A stretch of DNA of 64,000 nucleotides from Geobacillus jurassicus NBRC 107829. Its GTDB lineage: Bacteria; Bacillota; Bacilli; Bacillales; Anoxybacillaceae. The position numbers and the translations under genes were made by a program. Within the stretch, counting starts at the first letter, position 1; each line of letters starts with the position of its first letter. This document shows positions 44,801 through 61,851 of the stretch, piece by piece. The stretch covers positions 62,001-126,000 of the forward strand of contig NZ_BCQG01000002.1 of NCBI RefSeq assembly GCF_001544315.1. Reading direction: 5' to 3'. The notes beneath the pieces are model-generated. The model searched no databases. It was not told the origin of the DNA and was given only the letters and a program-made list of their open reading frames with translations.

Positions 44801-45358
44801 TCAAGAGCGGCGGTGATGGCAGAACATTTTCATCCGCTCATACAGCGTCGAAACATCCTCAGCGCTGACAATCAGACCGAGATCTTCCGGCGCGGCAAAT
44901 CCGTTTTCGACGGTATGCCGAAGCAAGTCAAGGAGCGGGTCGAAAAACCCGTCCACATTGAGCAGGCCGATCGGCTTTTGATGGAGGCCGACGCGCGACC
45001 ACGAGAGCACTTCAAACAGCTCTTCGTACGTTCCATAGCCCCCGGGCATGGCGATAAACCCGTCGGCCGCCTCGTACATTTTCGCCTTGCGCGTATGCAT
45101 CGTATCGACGACCAACAGTTCGGTCAACCGATCATGCGCCACTTCCCGGTCTTTCAAAAATTGCGGAATGATCCCGACCACGCGCCCTTGATGGCCTAGC
45201 GCCGCCTCAGCAACCTCTCCCATCAAGCCCCGCGTCCCGCCGCCGTAAATGAGCGTAATGCCGCTTCGGGCTAAAAACGTTCCGAGCTCTTGGGCCGCTT
45301 CCTTATATTTCATCCTTTGTCCATAACTTGATCCGCAAAACACACAAATGGCTTTCAT
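44801..45358 (-). CDS. LOG family protein (nucleotide 5'-monophosphate phosphoribohydrolase type)
   Basis: About 185 residues from ATG at 45358 (ATG at 45364 possible). The signature PGGYGTYEELFEV matches PGGxGTxxE of the LOG family, and GGGTRGLMGEVAEAAL is the conserved nucleotide-binding loop. The start KAICVFCGSSYGQ is typical of YvdD-like TIGR00730 proteins. These enzymes release the base from adenosine-5'-monophosphate-type nucleotides (cytokinin activation in plants and some bacteria); the bacterial role is uncertain. Monocistronic. Confidence 0.9.
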   Translation of the reverse strand: MKAICVFCGSSYGQRMKYKEAAQELGTFLARSGITLIYGGGTRGLMGEVAEAALGHQGRVVGIIPQFLKDREVAHDRLTELLVVDTMHTRKAKMYEAADGFIAMPGGYGTYEELFEVLSWSRVGLHQKPIGLLNVDGFFDPLLDLLRHTVENGFAAPEDLGLIVSAEDVSTLYERMKMFCHHRRS

Positions 45359-45487
45359 GATCATGACACACCTTTACTCATATCCAGATATTCATTATTT
45401 TACCAATCTGTCCCCCCATCCGGCAAATCACGTCGACAGGCTGCCAGCTAATCCGTTTTCACCAGCCTTTTAGAAGCGCAACATCGC

Positions 45488-45524
45488 AAAAAACACATCC
45501 CCTCCGGCTCGTCCAGAGAGGATG
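45488..45524 (-). terminator. Terminator after camS
   Basis: On the minus strand CATCCTCTC and GAGGGGATG form a 9-bp stem (about 45496-45522, with one G-T pair), followed by TG and TTTTTT (45493-45488). It would end the pcrB-pcrA-ligA-camS transcript. Confidence 0.75.
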
Positions 45525-45534
45525 CGACGCGTTG

Positions 45535-48785
<3,251 letters not shown>

Positions 48786-50960
48786 CTATGCTTTCTCAAT
48801 CGGCGCAAATTTGGTGAGCAACCGTTTAATGCCGATCGGGCTCGGGAAGGCAATATCAAGTTCTTGGTCATCGCCTTCGCCGCGGACGCTGACGACGGTG
48901 CCCACTCCCCATTTCCGGTGGTTCGCCCGGTCGCCGACTTTCCACGTCCCGCCAGCGCCGCCTGCCTGCAAGCCAGCAGGCGCCGAACGAGAAACGGACG
49001 GTTTTCCGCGCGAGACCGTCTCCAGCAAATGCGCTGGAATCTCATCTAAAAAGCGCGACGGCGGGTTCATTTGGATGTTGCCAAACAGCGTCCGCATTTG
49101 TGCGTTCGTTAACACGAGCTCTTCCTCAGCACGGGTGATGCCGACATACGCCAGCCGCCGCTCTTCTTCCATTTCATCATCATCTTCAAGTGAACGAATG
49201 TGCGGAAAAATGCCTTCTTCCATGCCGATCAAAAAGACCACCGGAAACTCAAGCCCTTTGGCGGCGTGCAGCGTCATTAAGACGACGGCATCGTTCTTGT
49301 CCGCCTGATCCGTCCCATTCAGCTCGTCCAAATCGGAAATGAGCGCCAAGTCGGTTAAAAAGGCGACGAGCGATTTATCATCGCTTACGTTTTCAAAATG
49401 CTTCGTCACCGACAAAAACTCGTCCAAGTTCTCGAGCCGGCTTTGCGCTTCGATCGTCCGCTCCGCCTTGAGCATCTCGCGGTAGCCTGACTTTTCGAGC
49501 ACCTCTTCAACGAGTTCCGTGACCGGAACATATTCTTGCAGCCGCGTCCATTGCTCAAGCTGACCGCGGAACGCCGCAAGCGCCCCAGCCGCTTTGGCGC
49601 TGAACCCGATCATCTCCAGCTCACCAAGCGCTTCAAACAGCGACAGCTCGTGCTCGGCCGCATAGCGGACGAGTTTGTCGATCGTTGATGCCCCGATGCC
49701 GCGTTTCGGCACGTTGATGATGCGAAGTAGGCTCAAATCATCGTCTGGGTTGGCGATGACGCGCAAATAGGCGAGGATGTCTTTGATTTCTTTCCGGTCG
49801 TAGAACTTTAAGCCGCCGACGATTTGGTACGGAATGTTCGCCTTTAAAAACATTTCCTCGATGACGCGCGACTGGGCGTTCGTCCGGTAAAGCACGGCAA
49901 AATCGCTGTAGCGGCGCGCCCCGCGCTCAACCACCTCTTGAATGCGGGCGGCGACAAATTGCGCTTCGTCCGCTTCATTCATCGCTTCATAATAGACGAT
50001 CGGCTTTCCTTCCGGGTTTTCCGTCCACAGCCGCTTTGGCTTTCGGTTGACGTTATGCGCAATGACTTCGTTTGCCGCCTGCAAGATGCGCTTCGTTGAA
50101 CGGTAGTTTTGCTCAAGCAGGATGACTTTCGCGTTCGGGTAGTCGCGCTCAAACGATAAAATGTTGCGAATGTCCGCCCCGCGCCAGCGGTAAATCGACT
50201 GATCGGCATCGCCGACGGCGCAAATGTTTTGGAACCGCTCAGCGAGCTTTTTCACCAATGTATATTGGGCGCGATTCGTATCTTGGTACTCGTCGATATG
50301 AATGTACTGAAACTTATACTGGTAATATTGAAGCACATCCGGCACGCGGTCAAACAATTGGATCGTCGTCATAATCAAATCGTCAAAGTCGAGCGAGTGG
50401 TTGCGGAGAAGGCGTTGTTGGTACTCTTGATACACGTCGGCGACGATCTTTTCGTAGTACGTCGATGCCCGCTTCGCAAATTGCTCCGGCGTGATCAAAT
50501 CGTTTTTTGCCCCGCTGATCGTGCCTAAAATCGTCCGCGGCTCAAATTTTTTTGGATCGATATTTTTTTCTTTCAAAATCGTTTTGATGACCGAAAGCTG
50601 ATCCGTCGGGTCGAGGATGGAAAAATTGCGGTTAATGCCGATGCGGTCAATATCGCGGCGCAAAATGCGGACGCACATCGAGTGGAAGGTTGAAATCCAC
50701 ACCTCTTCCGCCGCTCCGCCTAAGAGCGCCTGCACCCGCTCTTTCATCTCGCGCGCCGCTTTGTTCGTAAACGTAATGGCCAAAATATTCCACGGCGCCA
50801 CCTGTTTTTCCGCCATCAAATAGGCGATCCGGTGCGTCAACACGCGCGTTTTGCCGCTCCCCGCCCCCGCCATGATGAGCAGCGGACCTTCCGTCGTCTT
50901 CACGGCTTCTTGCTGCTCTTTGTTTAAATGCGAAAGCAGCTTTTCTGACAAAAAGTTCAT
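48786..50960 (-). CDS. pcrA: ATP-dependent DNA helicase PcrA
   Basis: Predicted 724 residues from ATG at 50960, the same length as the structurally characterised Geobacillus PcrA. UvrD/REP motifs are all present: Walker A AGAGSGKT (Lys37), motif II DEYQDTN, motif [17 protein letters not shown], motif IV EQNYRST, motif [12 protein letters not shown] and motif [17 protein letters not shown]. The C-terminal tail includes the Tudor-like RNA-polymerase-binding segment ([20 protein letters not shown]). It unwinds DNA 3'-5' in repair and in plasmid rolling-circle replication. Confidence 0.99.
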   Translation of the reverse strand: MNFLSEKLLSHLNKEQQEAVKTTEGPLLIMAGAGSGKTRVLTHRIAYLMAEKQVAPWNILAITFTNKAAREMKERVQALLGGAAEEVWISTFHSMCVRILRRDIDRIGINRNFSILDPTDQLSVIKTILKEKNIDPKKFEPRTILGTISGAKNDLITPEQFAKRASTYYEKIVADVYQEYQQRLLRNHSLDFDDLIMTTIQLFDRVPDVLQYYQYKFQYIHIDEYQDTNRAQYTLVKKLAERFQNICAVGDADQSIYRWRGADIRNILSFERDYPNAKVILLEQNYRSTKRILQAANEVIAHNVNRKPKRLWTENPEGKPIVYYEAMNEADEAQFVAARIQEVVERGARRYSDFAVLYRTNAQSRVIEEMFLKANIPYQIVGGLKFYDRKEIKDILAYLRVIANPDDDLSLLRIINVPKRGIGASTIDKLVRYAAEHELSLFEALGELEMIGFSAKAAGALAAFRGQLEQWTRLQEYVPVTELVEEVLEKSGYREMLKAERTIEAQSRLENLDEFLSVTKHFENVSDDKSLVAFLTDLALISDLDELNGTDQADKNDAVVLMTLHAAKGLEFPVVFLIGMEEGIFPHIRSLEDDDEMEEERRLAYVGITRAEEELVLTNAQMRTLFGNIQMNPPSRFLDEIPAHLLETVSRGKPSVSRSAPAGLQAGGAGGTWKVGDRANHRKWGVGTVVSVRGEGDDQELDIAFPSPIGIKRLLTKFAPIEKA

Positions 50961-50988
50961 CGTCTCCACCACCAATAAAACATATGTT

Positions 50989-51708
50989 CTATTTTACACC
51001 ATCTCTGCTCCGTTGACCAGCTGTCTGCTTGACCGCCGCTACGGTTGACAACGCCTGTTCGAACGCATCATAAATCGCGTTGCCGACGACGACTGTATCA
51101 GCATAGCGCGCCATATCCGCCGCCTGCTCGGGCGTTGTGATGCCGCCGCCATAAAACAGCTGCACACGACCGAGCGCTTGTTTCACTTTTTCCACGAGAG
51201 CCGGATCGCCGTACGCCCCGCTATACTCCAGGTAAAAAATCGGCAGCTTGTACAAATGCTCGGCTAAACGGGCATATGCTACAACATCGTCAACGCTGAG
51301 CTCCGCGTCGGCTTCCGTCAGCTTGGCCGCTTTGCATTCCGAATTTAAAATGCAGTAACCTTCTGCGACAATCTCGTCCCAGTTCATGATATCGCCGTAT
51401 TGTTTCACGGCCTCATGATGGCGGCCGACGATCCACTCCGCCCGCCCGCTGTTTAACACGATCGGAATGAAATACACGTCAAACCCCGGCGTCAACGCTT
51501 CAACGTCGGTGACTTCGAGCGCGCATGGCACGGAAAAACGGCGGATGCGAGCCAATAAATCAAGCACGTTGTCGATCGTCACCCCGTCGGTTCCGCCGAC
51601 GATGACCGCATCCGTGCCCGACTCGCAGAGGCGCTCAAGACGCTCGTCATCAATCGGTTTATTCGGATCGAGTTTAAACACATGGCGCCAAGCGCGAATC
51701 TCCTCCAT
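50989..51708 (-). CDS. pcrB: Heptaprenylglyceryl phosphate synthase
   Basis: About 239 residues from ATG at 51708, with GGAGGG upstream. A TIM-barrel prenyltransferase of the GGGP synthase family. The phosphate-binding [12 protein letters not shown] and [15 protein letters not shown] loops and the EYSGAYGD substrate-binding motif are present. It joins a heptaprenyl chain to glycerol-1-phosphate, an archaea-like ether lipid step retained in Bacillales. First gene of the pcrB-pcrA-ligA-camS operon. Confidence 0.95.
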   Translation of the reverse strand: MEEIRAWRHVFKLDPNKPIDDERLERLCESGTDAVIVGGTDGVTIDNVLDLLARIRRFSVPCALEVTDVEALTPGFDVYFIPIVLNSGRAEWIVGRHHEAVKQYGDIMNWDEIVAEGYCILNSECKAAKLTEADAELSVDDVVAYARLAEHLYKLPIFYLEYSGAYGDPALVEKVKQALGRVQLFYGGGITTPEQAADMARYADTVVVGNAIYDAFEQALSTVAAVKQTAGQRSRDGVK

Positions 51709-51742
51709 AGCGGTAACCCTCCACTCATTTCTCCATTGTTCC

Positions 51743-51748
51743 ATTATA
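51743..51748 (-). promoter_or_regulatory. Extended -10 promoter upstream of pcrB
   Basis: On the minus strand TGTTATAAT, a perfect -10 with the TGn extension, 35 nt before the pcrB start. The -35 is poor and overlaps the T-rich tail of the upstream terminator. Confidence 0.55.
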
Positions 51749-51756
51749 ACAAATCC

Positions 51757-51800
51757 GCAAAAAGAAAAGGAGTTCCTTTGCAAATGGAAGGAATCTCCTT
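51757..51800 (-). terminator. Terminator after yerC
   Basis: AAGGAGATTCCTT and AAAGGAACTCCTT form an imperfect stem on the minus strand, followed by a T-rich run. It separates yerC from the pcrB operon promoter. Confidence 0.6.
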
Positions 51801-51806
51801 GCCGCG

Positions 51807-52142
51807 TCAGTCTGTGACCGCTTCGTTGGCTTCTTTCTCTTCTTGCTGTTGCTCCTCTTTAATGCGATCGAGCGCCATGGCGTAAGCGTCATTGCCGTAG
51901 TTAAGGCAGCGCTTGACGCGCGAAATCGTCGCCGTGCTCGCCCCAGTTTCCGTTTCGATTTTATGGTACGTATATCCTTCGCGCAGCATGCGGGCGACCT
52001 CGAGCCGCTGGGCGAGCGCCTGGATTTCATTCACGGTGCATAAATCATCGAAAAAACGGTAACACTCTTCTAAATCGCGCAGCGACAAAATCGCTTTAAA
52101 CAGTTGATCCAACTCTCTGCCGCGCAGTTTGTCGATTTGCAT
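51807..52142 (-). CDS. yerC: YerC/YecD family TrpR-related regulator
   Basis: Predicted 111 residues from ATG at 52142, after a GGAGGAAACAG site. The TrpR-like helix-turn-helix is seen in [16 protein letters not shown] then [25 protein letters not shown], which matches the YerC/YecD (TIGR02531) family closely. The C-terminus is an acidic glutamine-rich tail. It probably binds DNA; the target is unknown. It sits between yerB and pcrB exactly as in B. subtilis. Confidence 0.93.
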   Translation of the reverse strand: MQIDKLRGRELDQLFKAILSLRDLEECYRFFDDLCTVNEIQALAQRLEVARMLREGYTYHKIETETGASTATISRVKRCLNYGNDAYAMALDRIKEEQQQEEKEANEAVTD

Positions 52143-52264
52143 AGCTGTTTCCTCCTTGCTTTTGACGCAAAAAATGTGGTAGTCGGCAGCCGTCTTCCAA
52201 CTGCCGGCCGATGTGTCGATCCACGGCTCCTCCTGCCTTGCAGCGGACAAAGCAGGCGGTTTCG

Positions 52265-53290
52265 CTATTTCCATTGAACGATCTCCAATTCTGGCACGAT
52301 ATTGATCCACGTTTTTCCCGGCACGAATCCGATCGGAGCCCCGTTATGGTACGGCAGCAGCCGGCCGTCGACGTTTTTCCATTCGATCGGTTGCATAACA
52401 CCGCCCTGCAGCAAATACCCCTTGCCGCCGGAAGCAAGGTCGATGTCGCGCCGCCCATGGCTGTCGATCACTTGATGGCGGGCGGCGATGATCATGACGT
52501 TTTGCACGACAACCGGCTTACGCGTATCGTAATCGATCGTTTGCTCGCCGCCGCTGTACCGGTAATACCCTTTTTGTTCAGGAACATATTTGTATTCGAC
52601 CTGGGCATAAGCTCGGTGCGAATAGGCGATGCGCACTGTCTCCACTTTCTCGCCGCTCGGTTCATCGGCGCGAAACGATAGCGGCGCGACTTCATCCGTC
52701 CAGGCATATCCGTTTTGTTCCGCCCCTTTTTCAATGTTGGCAAACGTAATGTACGAGTTGTGCGGCGCCTTGCGGAACGGGACGCGCTGAAACAGCGTGC
52801 CGTCGTAAAACAATCCGTTCAAATAGTCGATTCCGCCCCCCTCAAGCCGCTCTTTCGCCTCCGGACTCCAGCCGTGGCATACATACAGGGCATGGTAGCC
52901 TTCGCTCAAATCGATATAGTAATCGCGTGCGCTTCGCACCGGTCCGACCCGCTCCGGCAATTCGCTTTGGTACAACGCCAAAAAACGGGTGATATCGCCC
53001 TCGGCGAGCACCTCATACACGATGTCCGCCGCACGGAGCCCTGATTGCGGCCGCGCCTTCGGATGATTGTTGATCATCACGCCGACGACCCGTTGATGGA
53101 TGTCCCCTTTCGCCGGCAATCCGGTCAACGGAGACGTTTGTGTCTCCTCCGCCGGGCGCTCAGACGACGGCTCCTGTGCATGATTCGATTTGGCCGGCTC
53201 GGCCTGTTTCGGCTCGCTTTTGGCCGTGCAGCCGCCTAACAACAATGCCGCGCAGCTGATGGAAAACAGCCAACGTTTCAATGGACACAC
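52265..53290 (-). CDS. yerB: DUF3048 lipoprotein YerB
   Basis: About 341 residues from GTG at 53290; a TTG three codons on is an alternative. A lipoprotein signal peptide ends in LLLGGC. A short proline/glutamate-rich linker leads to the DUF3048 N-terminal domain (SPLTGLPAKGDI, VVGVMINNHPKARPQSGLRA, DITRFLALYQSELPERVGPV, SARDYY) and C-terminal domain. It is cell-surface anchored; the function of YerB is unknown. It follows yerA. Confidence 0.93.
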   Translation of the reverse strand: MCPLKRWLFSISCAALLLGGCTAKSEPKQAEPAKSNHAQEPSSERPAEETQTSPLTGLPAKGDIHQRVVGVMINNHPKARPQSGLRAADIVYEVLAEGDITRFLALYQSELPERVGPVRSARDYYIDLSEGYHALYVCHGWSPEAKERLEGGGIDYLNGLFYDGTLFQRVPFRKAPHNSYITFANIEKGAEQNGYAWTDEVAPLSFRADEPSGEKVETVRIAYSHRAYAQVEYKYVPEQKGYYRYSGGEQTIDYDTRKPVVVQNVMIIAARHQVIDSHGRRDIDLASGGKGYLLQGGVMQPIEWKNVDGRLLPYHNGAPIGFVPGKTWINIVPELEIVQWK

Positions 53291-53309
53291 AACCTTTTTC
53301 TTTTTTATT

Positions 53310-55055
53310 TTACCGCATTATTGAAGGAAAGAGTACCGTTTTGTGCATCACATCATAAATCCCGCGTTGCGTGACGCGCACATACGGCAGGTGGGTTGAC
53401 TGCAAAAAAAGCAGCGAATACACCGGGTCTTCGAAACGATACCCGCGCTCGCGCAACAAACGGACGAACGTTTTTTCTTCGTTCATCAGTTCGTTCATCT
53501 CCACAGGGGACATCATGCCTCCCAAAGGAAGCGGAAGTTCAAACAAAATCTCCCCCTCCTCGGCAAGGACAATGCCGCCGCCGATCTCGTTCATCCGCTG
53601 GAAGGCGAGCAGCATATCTTCCTTATGTTTGCCGATCAAAATCAAATCTCCGGTGTTTGAGTAGGAACTCGCCAACCCACCAAGCGCTGATGCAAACCCT
53701 TTTAACATCGTATTGACACGCCAGCGGCCGTTTCGGTCAAACAAAGCCAAAAAGCATTCATCATGGTCATGACTTAAACGATCGCGCGACGTATCGATCG
53801 ATACGGAATACGGCTTTAAAATGACGGCGTTTTCCATGCGCAACCCCATCGGCATCGAAAATTGTAAATCATCCCAGTCAAGCTCCCATGACAACGACAG
53901 AGGCCGAATGCCAAAACGATCCCATTCCGGCTCCGGCCAGAGAGACGGAGCTTCTCCATCGCGCTTCACCCATTCGCCCTTGGCCAGCACTTGCACCGGC
54001 ATCGGGTCATGAGCCGAGCGCAAAAAATTGATATGGGCGATGCGGCCGGTGGTGATGCTGCCGTGAAGATGCTCAATGCCATAGTGGCGGGCGGCGTTGA
54101 TCGTCGCCATCGCATAAGCATCGATCACCGGCACGCCGTGCTCCATCGCGATGCGGATGAGCCGGTCAATCACTCCGTCTTCATAAAATGATGGCGGCGA
54201 TCCGTCCGTTGTCAACAAACATTTGTCATAATGCCGGACGCCGAGCGCTTTCATTTCCTCAAGCAGCACCGGCAAATCCGGGCGGATCGATGAATGGCGG
54301 AGCGTAACGGTATAGCCGTGAGAAAGGCGCATATACACTTCCTTTCCCGTCATCGCCTCATGATCGCCATCCGCACCAAAGAGCGCCATTTTGACAAGCG
54401 TTTTTTCCGACGCACCGGGAAAATGCCCTTCAATTTTGCGGCGGCGCCGGTGCGCTTCTTGCATCCAATACAAAACGATGTCGTCGCCGCTGATCACTTT
54501 CGGCCATGAGGTCAACTCACCGCCTTGGAGCACCACCTCTTGGTCAAGCCAGCGCTTGATCCGAGCATTGGACACTTGCTCCTCTTCGCGTTCAAGCTCC
54601 GTTTGCCCATCAAACCGGCACCACCAATACATCGATGTTGGAAGCGCATTCATTCCTTGCAAAAATAAAAACGCCTCTTCATCATCGAGCTGCAAAAGCA
54701 AAAACAAGTTGTCATTGAGGAGCGTGGTTGTCCCGTGCGCCGCTGCATAACGGGCAAATGAATGGGGATTATATAATTGAAACGGATGAACATGCGGCTC
54801 GATGTAGCCAGGAACGAGCACATACCCGCGGCAGTCGACGATCTCGCATGCCTCGTCGACACGATCAGGAAACCGCTCGCCGGCATACACGATGCGGTCT
54901 CTATGTATCCATATATTTCCTTTTACCCATTCGCGAAAATATGAGTGCAAATACGTCGCGTTCACCAACACTTTCGTCGGCGATTGTTTTCCGTCGATAA
55001 TCGCTGCCTGTTCACGCAGTTCGTTGCCTTTCCATCGGTAACGTTGTTCGCCCAT
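53310..55055 (-). CDS. yerA: YerA, adenine deaminase-like amidohydrolase
   Basis: About 581 residues from ATG at 55055 (GGGG six bases upstream; GTG at 55061 is possible). It is an amidohydrolase-superfamily protein of the adenine deaminase family: metal-binding PGYIEPHVHPFQ in place of the usual PGxIDxHxH, EGHFPGA, HYDKCLLTTDGSPPSF for the metal Asp, and a C-terminal adenine deaminase domain. The substitution of some AdeC residues matches B. subtilis YerA, whose activity is unproven. It is next to the purine operon but convergent with nothing and faces away from purD's strand end by about 700 bp. Confidence 0.85.
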   Translation of the reverse strand: MGEQRYRWKGNELREQAAIIDGKQSPTKVLVNATYLHSYFREWVKGNIWIHRDRIVYAGERFPDRVDEACEIVDCRGYVLVPGYIEPHVHPFQLYNPHSFARYAAAHGTTTLLNDNLFLLLQLDDEEAFLFLQGMNALPTSMYWWCRFDGQTELEREEEQVSNARIKRWLDQEVVLQGGELTSWPKVISGDDIVLYWMQEAHRRRRKIEGHFPGASEKTLVKMALFGADGDHEAMTGKEVYMRLSHGYTVTLRHSSIRPDLPVLLEEMKALGVRHYDKCLLTTDGSPPSFYEDGVIDRLIRIAMEHGVPVIDAYAMATINAARHYGIEHLHGSITTGRIAHINFLRSAHDPMPVQVLAKGEWVKRDGEAPSLWPEPEWDRFGIRPLSLSWELDWDDLQFSMPMGLRMENAVILKPYSVSIDTSRDRLSHDHDECFLALFDRNGRWRVNTMLKGFASALGGLASSYSNTGDLILIGKHKEDMLLAFQRMNEIGGGIVLAEEGEILFELPLPLGGMMSPVEMNELMNEEKTFVRLLRERGYRFEDPVYSLLFLQSTHLPYVRVTQRGIYDVMHKTVLFPSIMR

Positions 55056-55150
55056 TGCCACCCCGTCCCTTGTTTCCTAATCGTTCCATATACCCATTTT
55101 AACGCACAAAAGCGACTTTCACAATAAAAAATTAAGGAGGGGACAAACGG

Positions 55151-55396
55151 ATGGCGAATATTGGCATTGTAAATGCGCTCATTCGCATCACGCTCGGCTT
55201 GACCGTCATCGCATGGGCCACCTCCCGCCTCGCCCGGCGGCCATGGTGCGCATCGTATTTGTGGGCTGCGCTGCTTGGGGCGATGAAAGTCGGGGAAGGG
55301 ATCATCCGTTTTTGTCCGGTGACCGCCTTGTTTAACAATATGCAGCGTCAGCAGCTGCTTGATGAGCAAAAAGAGACGGGGGTCAATCCGACATAA
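55151..55396 (+). CDS. DUF2892 family small membrane protein
   Basis: Predicted 81 residues with AAGGAGGGGACAAACGG before the ATG. It has two hydrophobic segments. The N-terminal NIGIVNALIRITLGLTVIAW and the RFCPVTALF block are diagnostic of DUF2892 (YgaP membrane-domain family). Function unknown; inner-membrane location predicted. Divergent from yerA. Confidence 0.85.
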   Translation: MANIGIVNALIRITLGLTVIAWATSRLARRPWCASYLWAALLGAMKVGEGIIRFCPVTALFNNMQRQQLLDEQKETGVNPT

Positions 55397-55639
55397 CGGT
55401 CGGGAGTGTACAATGACTTCTCCAACGCCACTGGCCGCTCTTGTCGATATAACCGACTCGAGGCATGTCTAACGCAAGATGATTTGCCGAACGCTTCCGG
55501 AAAAATCATATGGAATGTCGGCAAAAGCGTCCATTGATAGCAACTGTTTTTAGCCGTCAACGGAAAAGAGGACTCCCAAACCATGAGCGGCTCTCATCGC
55601 CAATGAGCCGATTCCCTCAGGGCGTCCTGCGCGTCATGT
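55397..55639. other. Intergenic region
   Basis: No gene with a ribosome binding site is seen in these 240 bases. The only clear structure is the terminator that follows it. Confidence 0.4.
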
Positions 55640-55670
55640 CAAAAAAGGTGTCCCGTTCTTGGGACACCTT
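55640..55670 (-). terminator. Terminator of the purine operon
   Basis: AAGGTGTCCC (55645-55654) and GGGACACCTT (55661-55670) form a perfect 10-bp stem; on the minus strand a TTTTTT run follows. It lies 80 nt after the purD stop. Confidence 0.85.
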
Positions 55671-55693
55671 CGACTGCAAAGGAGTGAACCACC

Positions 55694-58609
<2,916 letters not shown>

Positions 58610-59197
58610 TCTCGATCCTTTCTTCTTGTTGTTCCTTTTCCGTCAGCAACATGCGCAACACCACCGGGTACAGCTCATGTTCGACTTGATGGATGCGCTC
58701 CTCCAGCGCCTCGATCGGCTCTCCCGGCACGACCGGAACGGCGCGCTGGGCAATGACTGGCCCAGTATCCATCCCCTCATCGACGTAATGAACGGTGACG
58801 CCCGTTTCACGGACGCCAGCCCGATACGCCTGGCCGATCGCATCTTTTCCCGGAAACGCCGGCAACAGCGACGGATGGATGTTGACGATTTTTCCCTCAT
58901 AAGCCGAAAGCAACGTCGGCCCGATCAACCGCATATAACCGGCGAGCGCAATCCAGTCGATGCGGCGCTCCTTCAGCTCGCGCAAAATCTCGCCTTCAAA
59001 CGCCGCTTTCGACGGGTAATCTTTCGGCGAAAACACAAAGGTCGGCACGTTTTCTCGTGCCGCTCGTTCGATCACTTTCGCCTCCGGGCGGTCGCAAACA
59101 AGGAGAGCGATCTCCGCCGGCAAATCGCCGCGCTTCGCCGCGTCGACGATCGCTTGAAAGTTCGTTCCGCTGCCTGAAGCGAACACCGCAAGCCGCT

Positions 59198-60238
59198 TCA
59201 TCCTTCGCTCCCTCCGGCACACGACACGCCCGCCCCTTCGATGACTTCGCCGATGATGTACGCCGGCTCGCCCCGTTCCGAGAGCCACTCGACAAGCGGC
59301 GCCGCCGTTTCCGGGCTGACAGCGAGCACAAGGCCGATGCCCATATTAAAGACGGAAAACATCTCTTCTTCCGCAAGGTGGCCCTTTTCACGCAAAAAGT
59401 CAAAAATCGGCAGCACCGGCCATGAGCCGAGCCGAATGCGCGCACCAAGCCCATCCGGTAGCATGCGCGGAATGTTTTCGATAAATCCGCCGCCGGTAAT
59501 ATGCGCCATCCCTTTGATCGTAAACCGCTCGCGCACGGAGCGCAACAGTTTCGCATAAATGCGCGTCGGCTTCAATAACTCCTCGCCGAGCGGAACATCA
59601 AGCGGCTCGTAAATCTTATCAAGCGACAATTTCGCCTGTTCAAACACGATGCGGCGCACAAGCGAATAGCCGTTGCTGTGCAGGCCGCTTGATGGCAACC
59701 CGACAAGCGCATCGCCCGCTTGAATCGTCTCTCCGGTCACAAGCTGCTCTTTTTCGGCAATGCCGACGGCAAACCCAGCCAAATCATACTCATTTTCATC
59801 ATACATTCCCGGCATTTCCGCCGTCTCCCCACCGATCAGAGCGCAGCCGGCCTCGACGCAGCCGTCAGCCACCCCTTTGACAATGGCGGCGATTTTCTCC
59901 GGCACCGCCTTGCCGCAAGCGATATAATCAAGGAAAAAGAGCGGATCCGCCCCTTGCACCGTGATGTCGTTGACGCACATCGCCACGCAGTCGATGCCGA
60001 TCGTATCATGCCGGTCCAGCAAAAACGCGAGTTTCAGCTTCGTCCCAACGCCATCCGTGCCGGACACAAGCACCGGCTGGCGGTAGTTGAGCGCCGATAG
60101 ATCAAACAGGCCGCCAAACCCGCCAAGCCCGCCCAGCACTTCGGGACGCATCGTTTTTTGCACGTGCTCTTTCATGAGGGCGACAGCCCGATAACCGGCC
60201 TCGATGTCAACCCCTGCTTGTTTGTATGCCTTTGCCAC
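59198..60238 (-). CDS. purM: Phosphoribosylformylglycinamidine cyclo-ligase (AIR synthetase)
   Basis: Predicted 346 residues from GTG at 60238, with AAAAGGAGGAAGCTGAC upstream; the longer ATG frame has no site. [40 protein letters not shown] and [16 protein letters not shown] are the AIRS motifs. ATP-dependent ring closure to AIR. Confidence 0.97.
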   Translation of the reverse strand: MAKAYKQAGVDIEAGYRAVALMKEHVQKTMRPEVLGGLGGFGGLFDLSALNYRQPVLVSGTDGVGTKLKLAFLLDRHDTIGIDCVAMCVNDITVQGADPLFFLDYIACGKAVPEKIAAIVKGVADGCVEAGCALIGGETAEMPGMYDENEYDLAGFAVGIAEKEQLVTGETIQAGDALVGLPSSGLHSNGYSLVRRIVFEQAKLSLDKIYEPLDVPLGEELLKPTRIYAKLLRSVRERFTIKGMAHITGGGFIENIPRMLPDGLGARIRLGSWPVLPIFDFLREKGHLAEEEMFSVFNMGIGLVLAVSPETAAPLVEWLSERGEPAYIIGEVIEGAGVSCAGGSEG

Positions 60239-60438
60239 GTCAGCTTCCTCCTTTTCGTCACCCATCGCGCTCTAGAAGGTTGGTGATTGAATGAGAAATG
60301 GCAACATCACCGAACTTAAGGACTCGCTATGTCGATTTCACCATCATTCTAGGCGACGCTCTCGCCGGGCGACGCTTCTTTCCTAGAAATGCGCTCACCG
60401 TCCTGGCCGGCGGCAGCCGCCCACTTTCAGCGCATCGT
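60239..60438 (-). other. 200-nt gap inside the purine operon
   Basis: Between the purF stop and the purM start there is an unusually long spacer for this tightly packed operon. No gene or clear hairpin is seen. Confidence 0.4.
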
Positions 60439-61851
60439 TCATTTCGCTGTCAGGCAAGGACGAGCCGCTTGGTCGAGGCGGGTCGGGTACCGGCCGGTGA
60501 AGCACGCCAAACATTGTCCGCGCTGCGGCGAGACGTCCGGGCGCCCGATAGCCTCAAGCATCCCTTCCTGGCTGATAAAGGCAAGGGAGTCAGCGCCAAT
60601 CAAGCGCCGAATCTCTTCAACAGTGTGATTCGCCGCGATCAATTCTTCCTTTGACGAGGTATCAATGCCGTAAAAGCAAGGATGGGTGATCGGCGGCGCG
60701 CTGATGCGCACGTGCACCTCAACCGCGCCTGCTTCGCGGAGCATCGTGACGATGCGCCGGCTCGTCGTCCCGCGCACGATCGAATCATCGACCATTACGA
60801 CCCGCTTGCCGTCGACAACCCCGCGCACCGGCGACAGCTTCATTTTCACCCCTTGTTCGCGCAACGCCTGCGACGGCTGGATGAATGTCCGGCCGACATA
60901 GCGGTTTTTAATGAGCCCTAATTCGTACGGAATGCCGCTCGCTTCCGCATAGCCAATGGCGACGGAAATGCTCGAGTCGGGAACGCCGGTGACGATGTCG
61001 GCCTCCGCCGGCGCCTCGAGCGCTAGGCGTTTCCCCAGGTTTTTTCGAGCGGTATGGACGTTGATGCCATCGACATGGCTGTCCGGGCGAGCGAAATAAA
61101 TATATTCCATGCTGCAAATGGACCGAGGTTGCTCGGGAGCAAACCGTTCCGAGCGCACCCCTTCGCCGCTGATGATGAGCAGTTCCCCAGGCGCCACTTC
61201 CCGCTCGTACGTGGCGCCGATGACATCAAACGCGCACGTTTCCGAGGCGACGACATACGCTGAACCGAGCCGGCCGAGCGACAGCGGCCGAAACCCGCGC
61301 GGATCAAGCGCCGCATAGAGCGCCTTTTCCGTCAACAACAAAAACGCAAACGCTCCTTCGATTTGACGAAGCGCCTCTTTCATTTGCCCGACAAACGTCG
61401 GCGCTTGGCTGCGGCGGATGAGATGGGCGAACACTTCCGTGTCCGATGTCGTCTGAAAAATGCTTCCTTGCGCTTCAAGCGCGAGCTTCAACTCGACGGC
61501 GTTCGTCAAATTGCCGTTATGGGCTAACGCCATCGCGCCGGTTTGCGAGCGGAACAAGAGCGGCTGAACGTTTTCATAGCCGCCCCCGCCCGCCGTTGAA
61601 TAGCGGACATGGCCGATCGCCGCCGACCCTTGGAGCGCCTCGAGCGTGCCGCTTTGAAACACATCCGTCACCAGCCCAAGCCCTTTATGGCCGTGCAACT
61701 TCCCACTTTGCGCGACAACGATGCCGGCTCCTTCCTGGCCGCGGTGCTGCAGGCTGTGCAGTCCGTAATACGTGAGCCGGGCCGCATCCTCATGCCCCCA
61801 AATGCCGAAAATGCCGCACTCTTCGTTCAATCCTTTGATTTCAGCAAGCAT
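60439..61851 (-). CDS. purF: Amidophosphoribosyltransferase
   Basis: Predicted 470 residues. An 11-residue propeptide ([11 protein letters not shown]) precedes Cys12, the N-terminal glutaminase nucleophile in CGIFGIWG. The PRPP-binding loop [13 protein letters not shown] is intact, and C-terminal cysteines that bind the Fe-S cluster in the Bacillus enzyme are present ([18 protein letters not shown]). It commits PRPP to purine synthesis. It overlaps purL by 25 nt. Confidence 0.98.
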   Translation of the reverse strand: MLAEIKGLNEECGIFGIWGHEDAARLTYYGLHSLQHRGQEGAGIVVAQSGKLHGHKGLGLVTDVFQSGTLEALQGSAAIGHVRYSTAGGGGYENVQPLLFRSQTGAMALAHNGNLTNAVELKLALEAQGSIFQTTSDTEVFAHLIRRSQAPTFVGQMKEALRQIEGAFAFLLLTEKALYAALDPRGFRPLSLGRLGSAYVVASETCAFDVIGATYEREVAPGELLIISGEGVRSERFAPEQPRSICSMEYIYFARPDSHVDGINVHTARKNLGKRLALEAPAEADIVTGVPDSSISVAIGYAEASGIPYELGLIKNRYVGRTFIQPSQALREQGVKMKLSPVRGVVDGKRVVMVDDSIVRGTTSRRIVTMLREAGAVEVHVRISAPPITHPCFYGIDTSSKEELIAANHTVEEIRRLIGADSLAFISQEGMLEAIGRPDVSPQRGQCLACFTGRYPTRLDQAARPCLTAK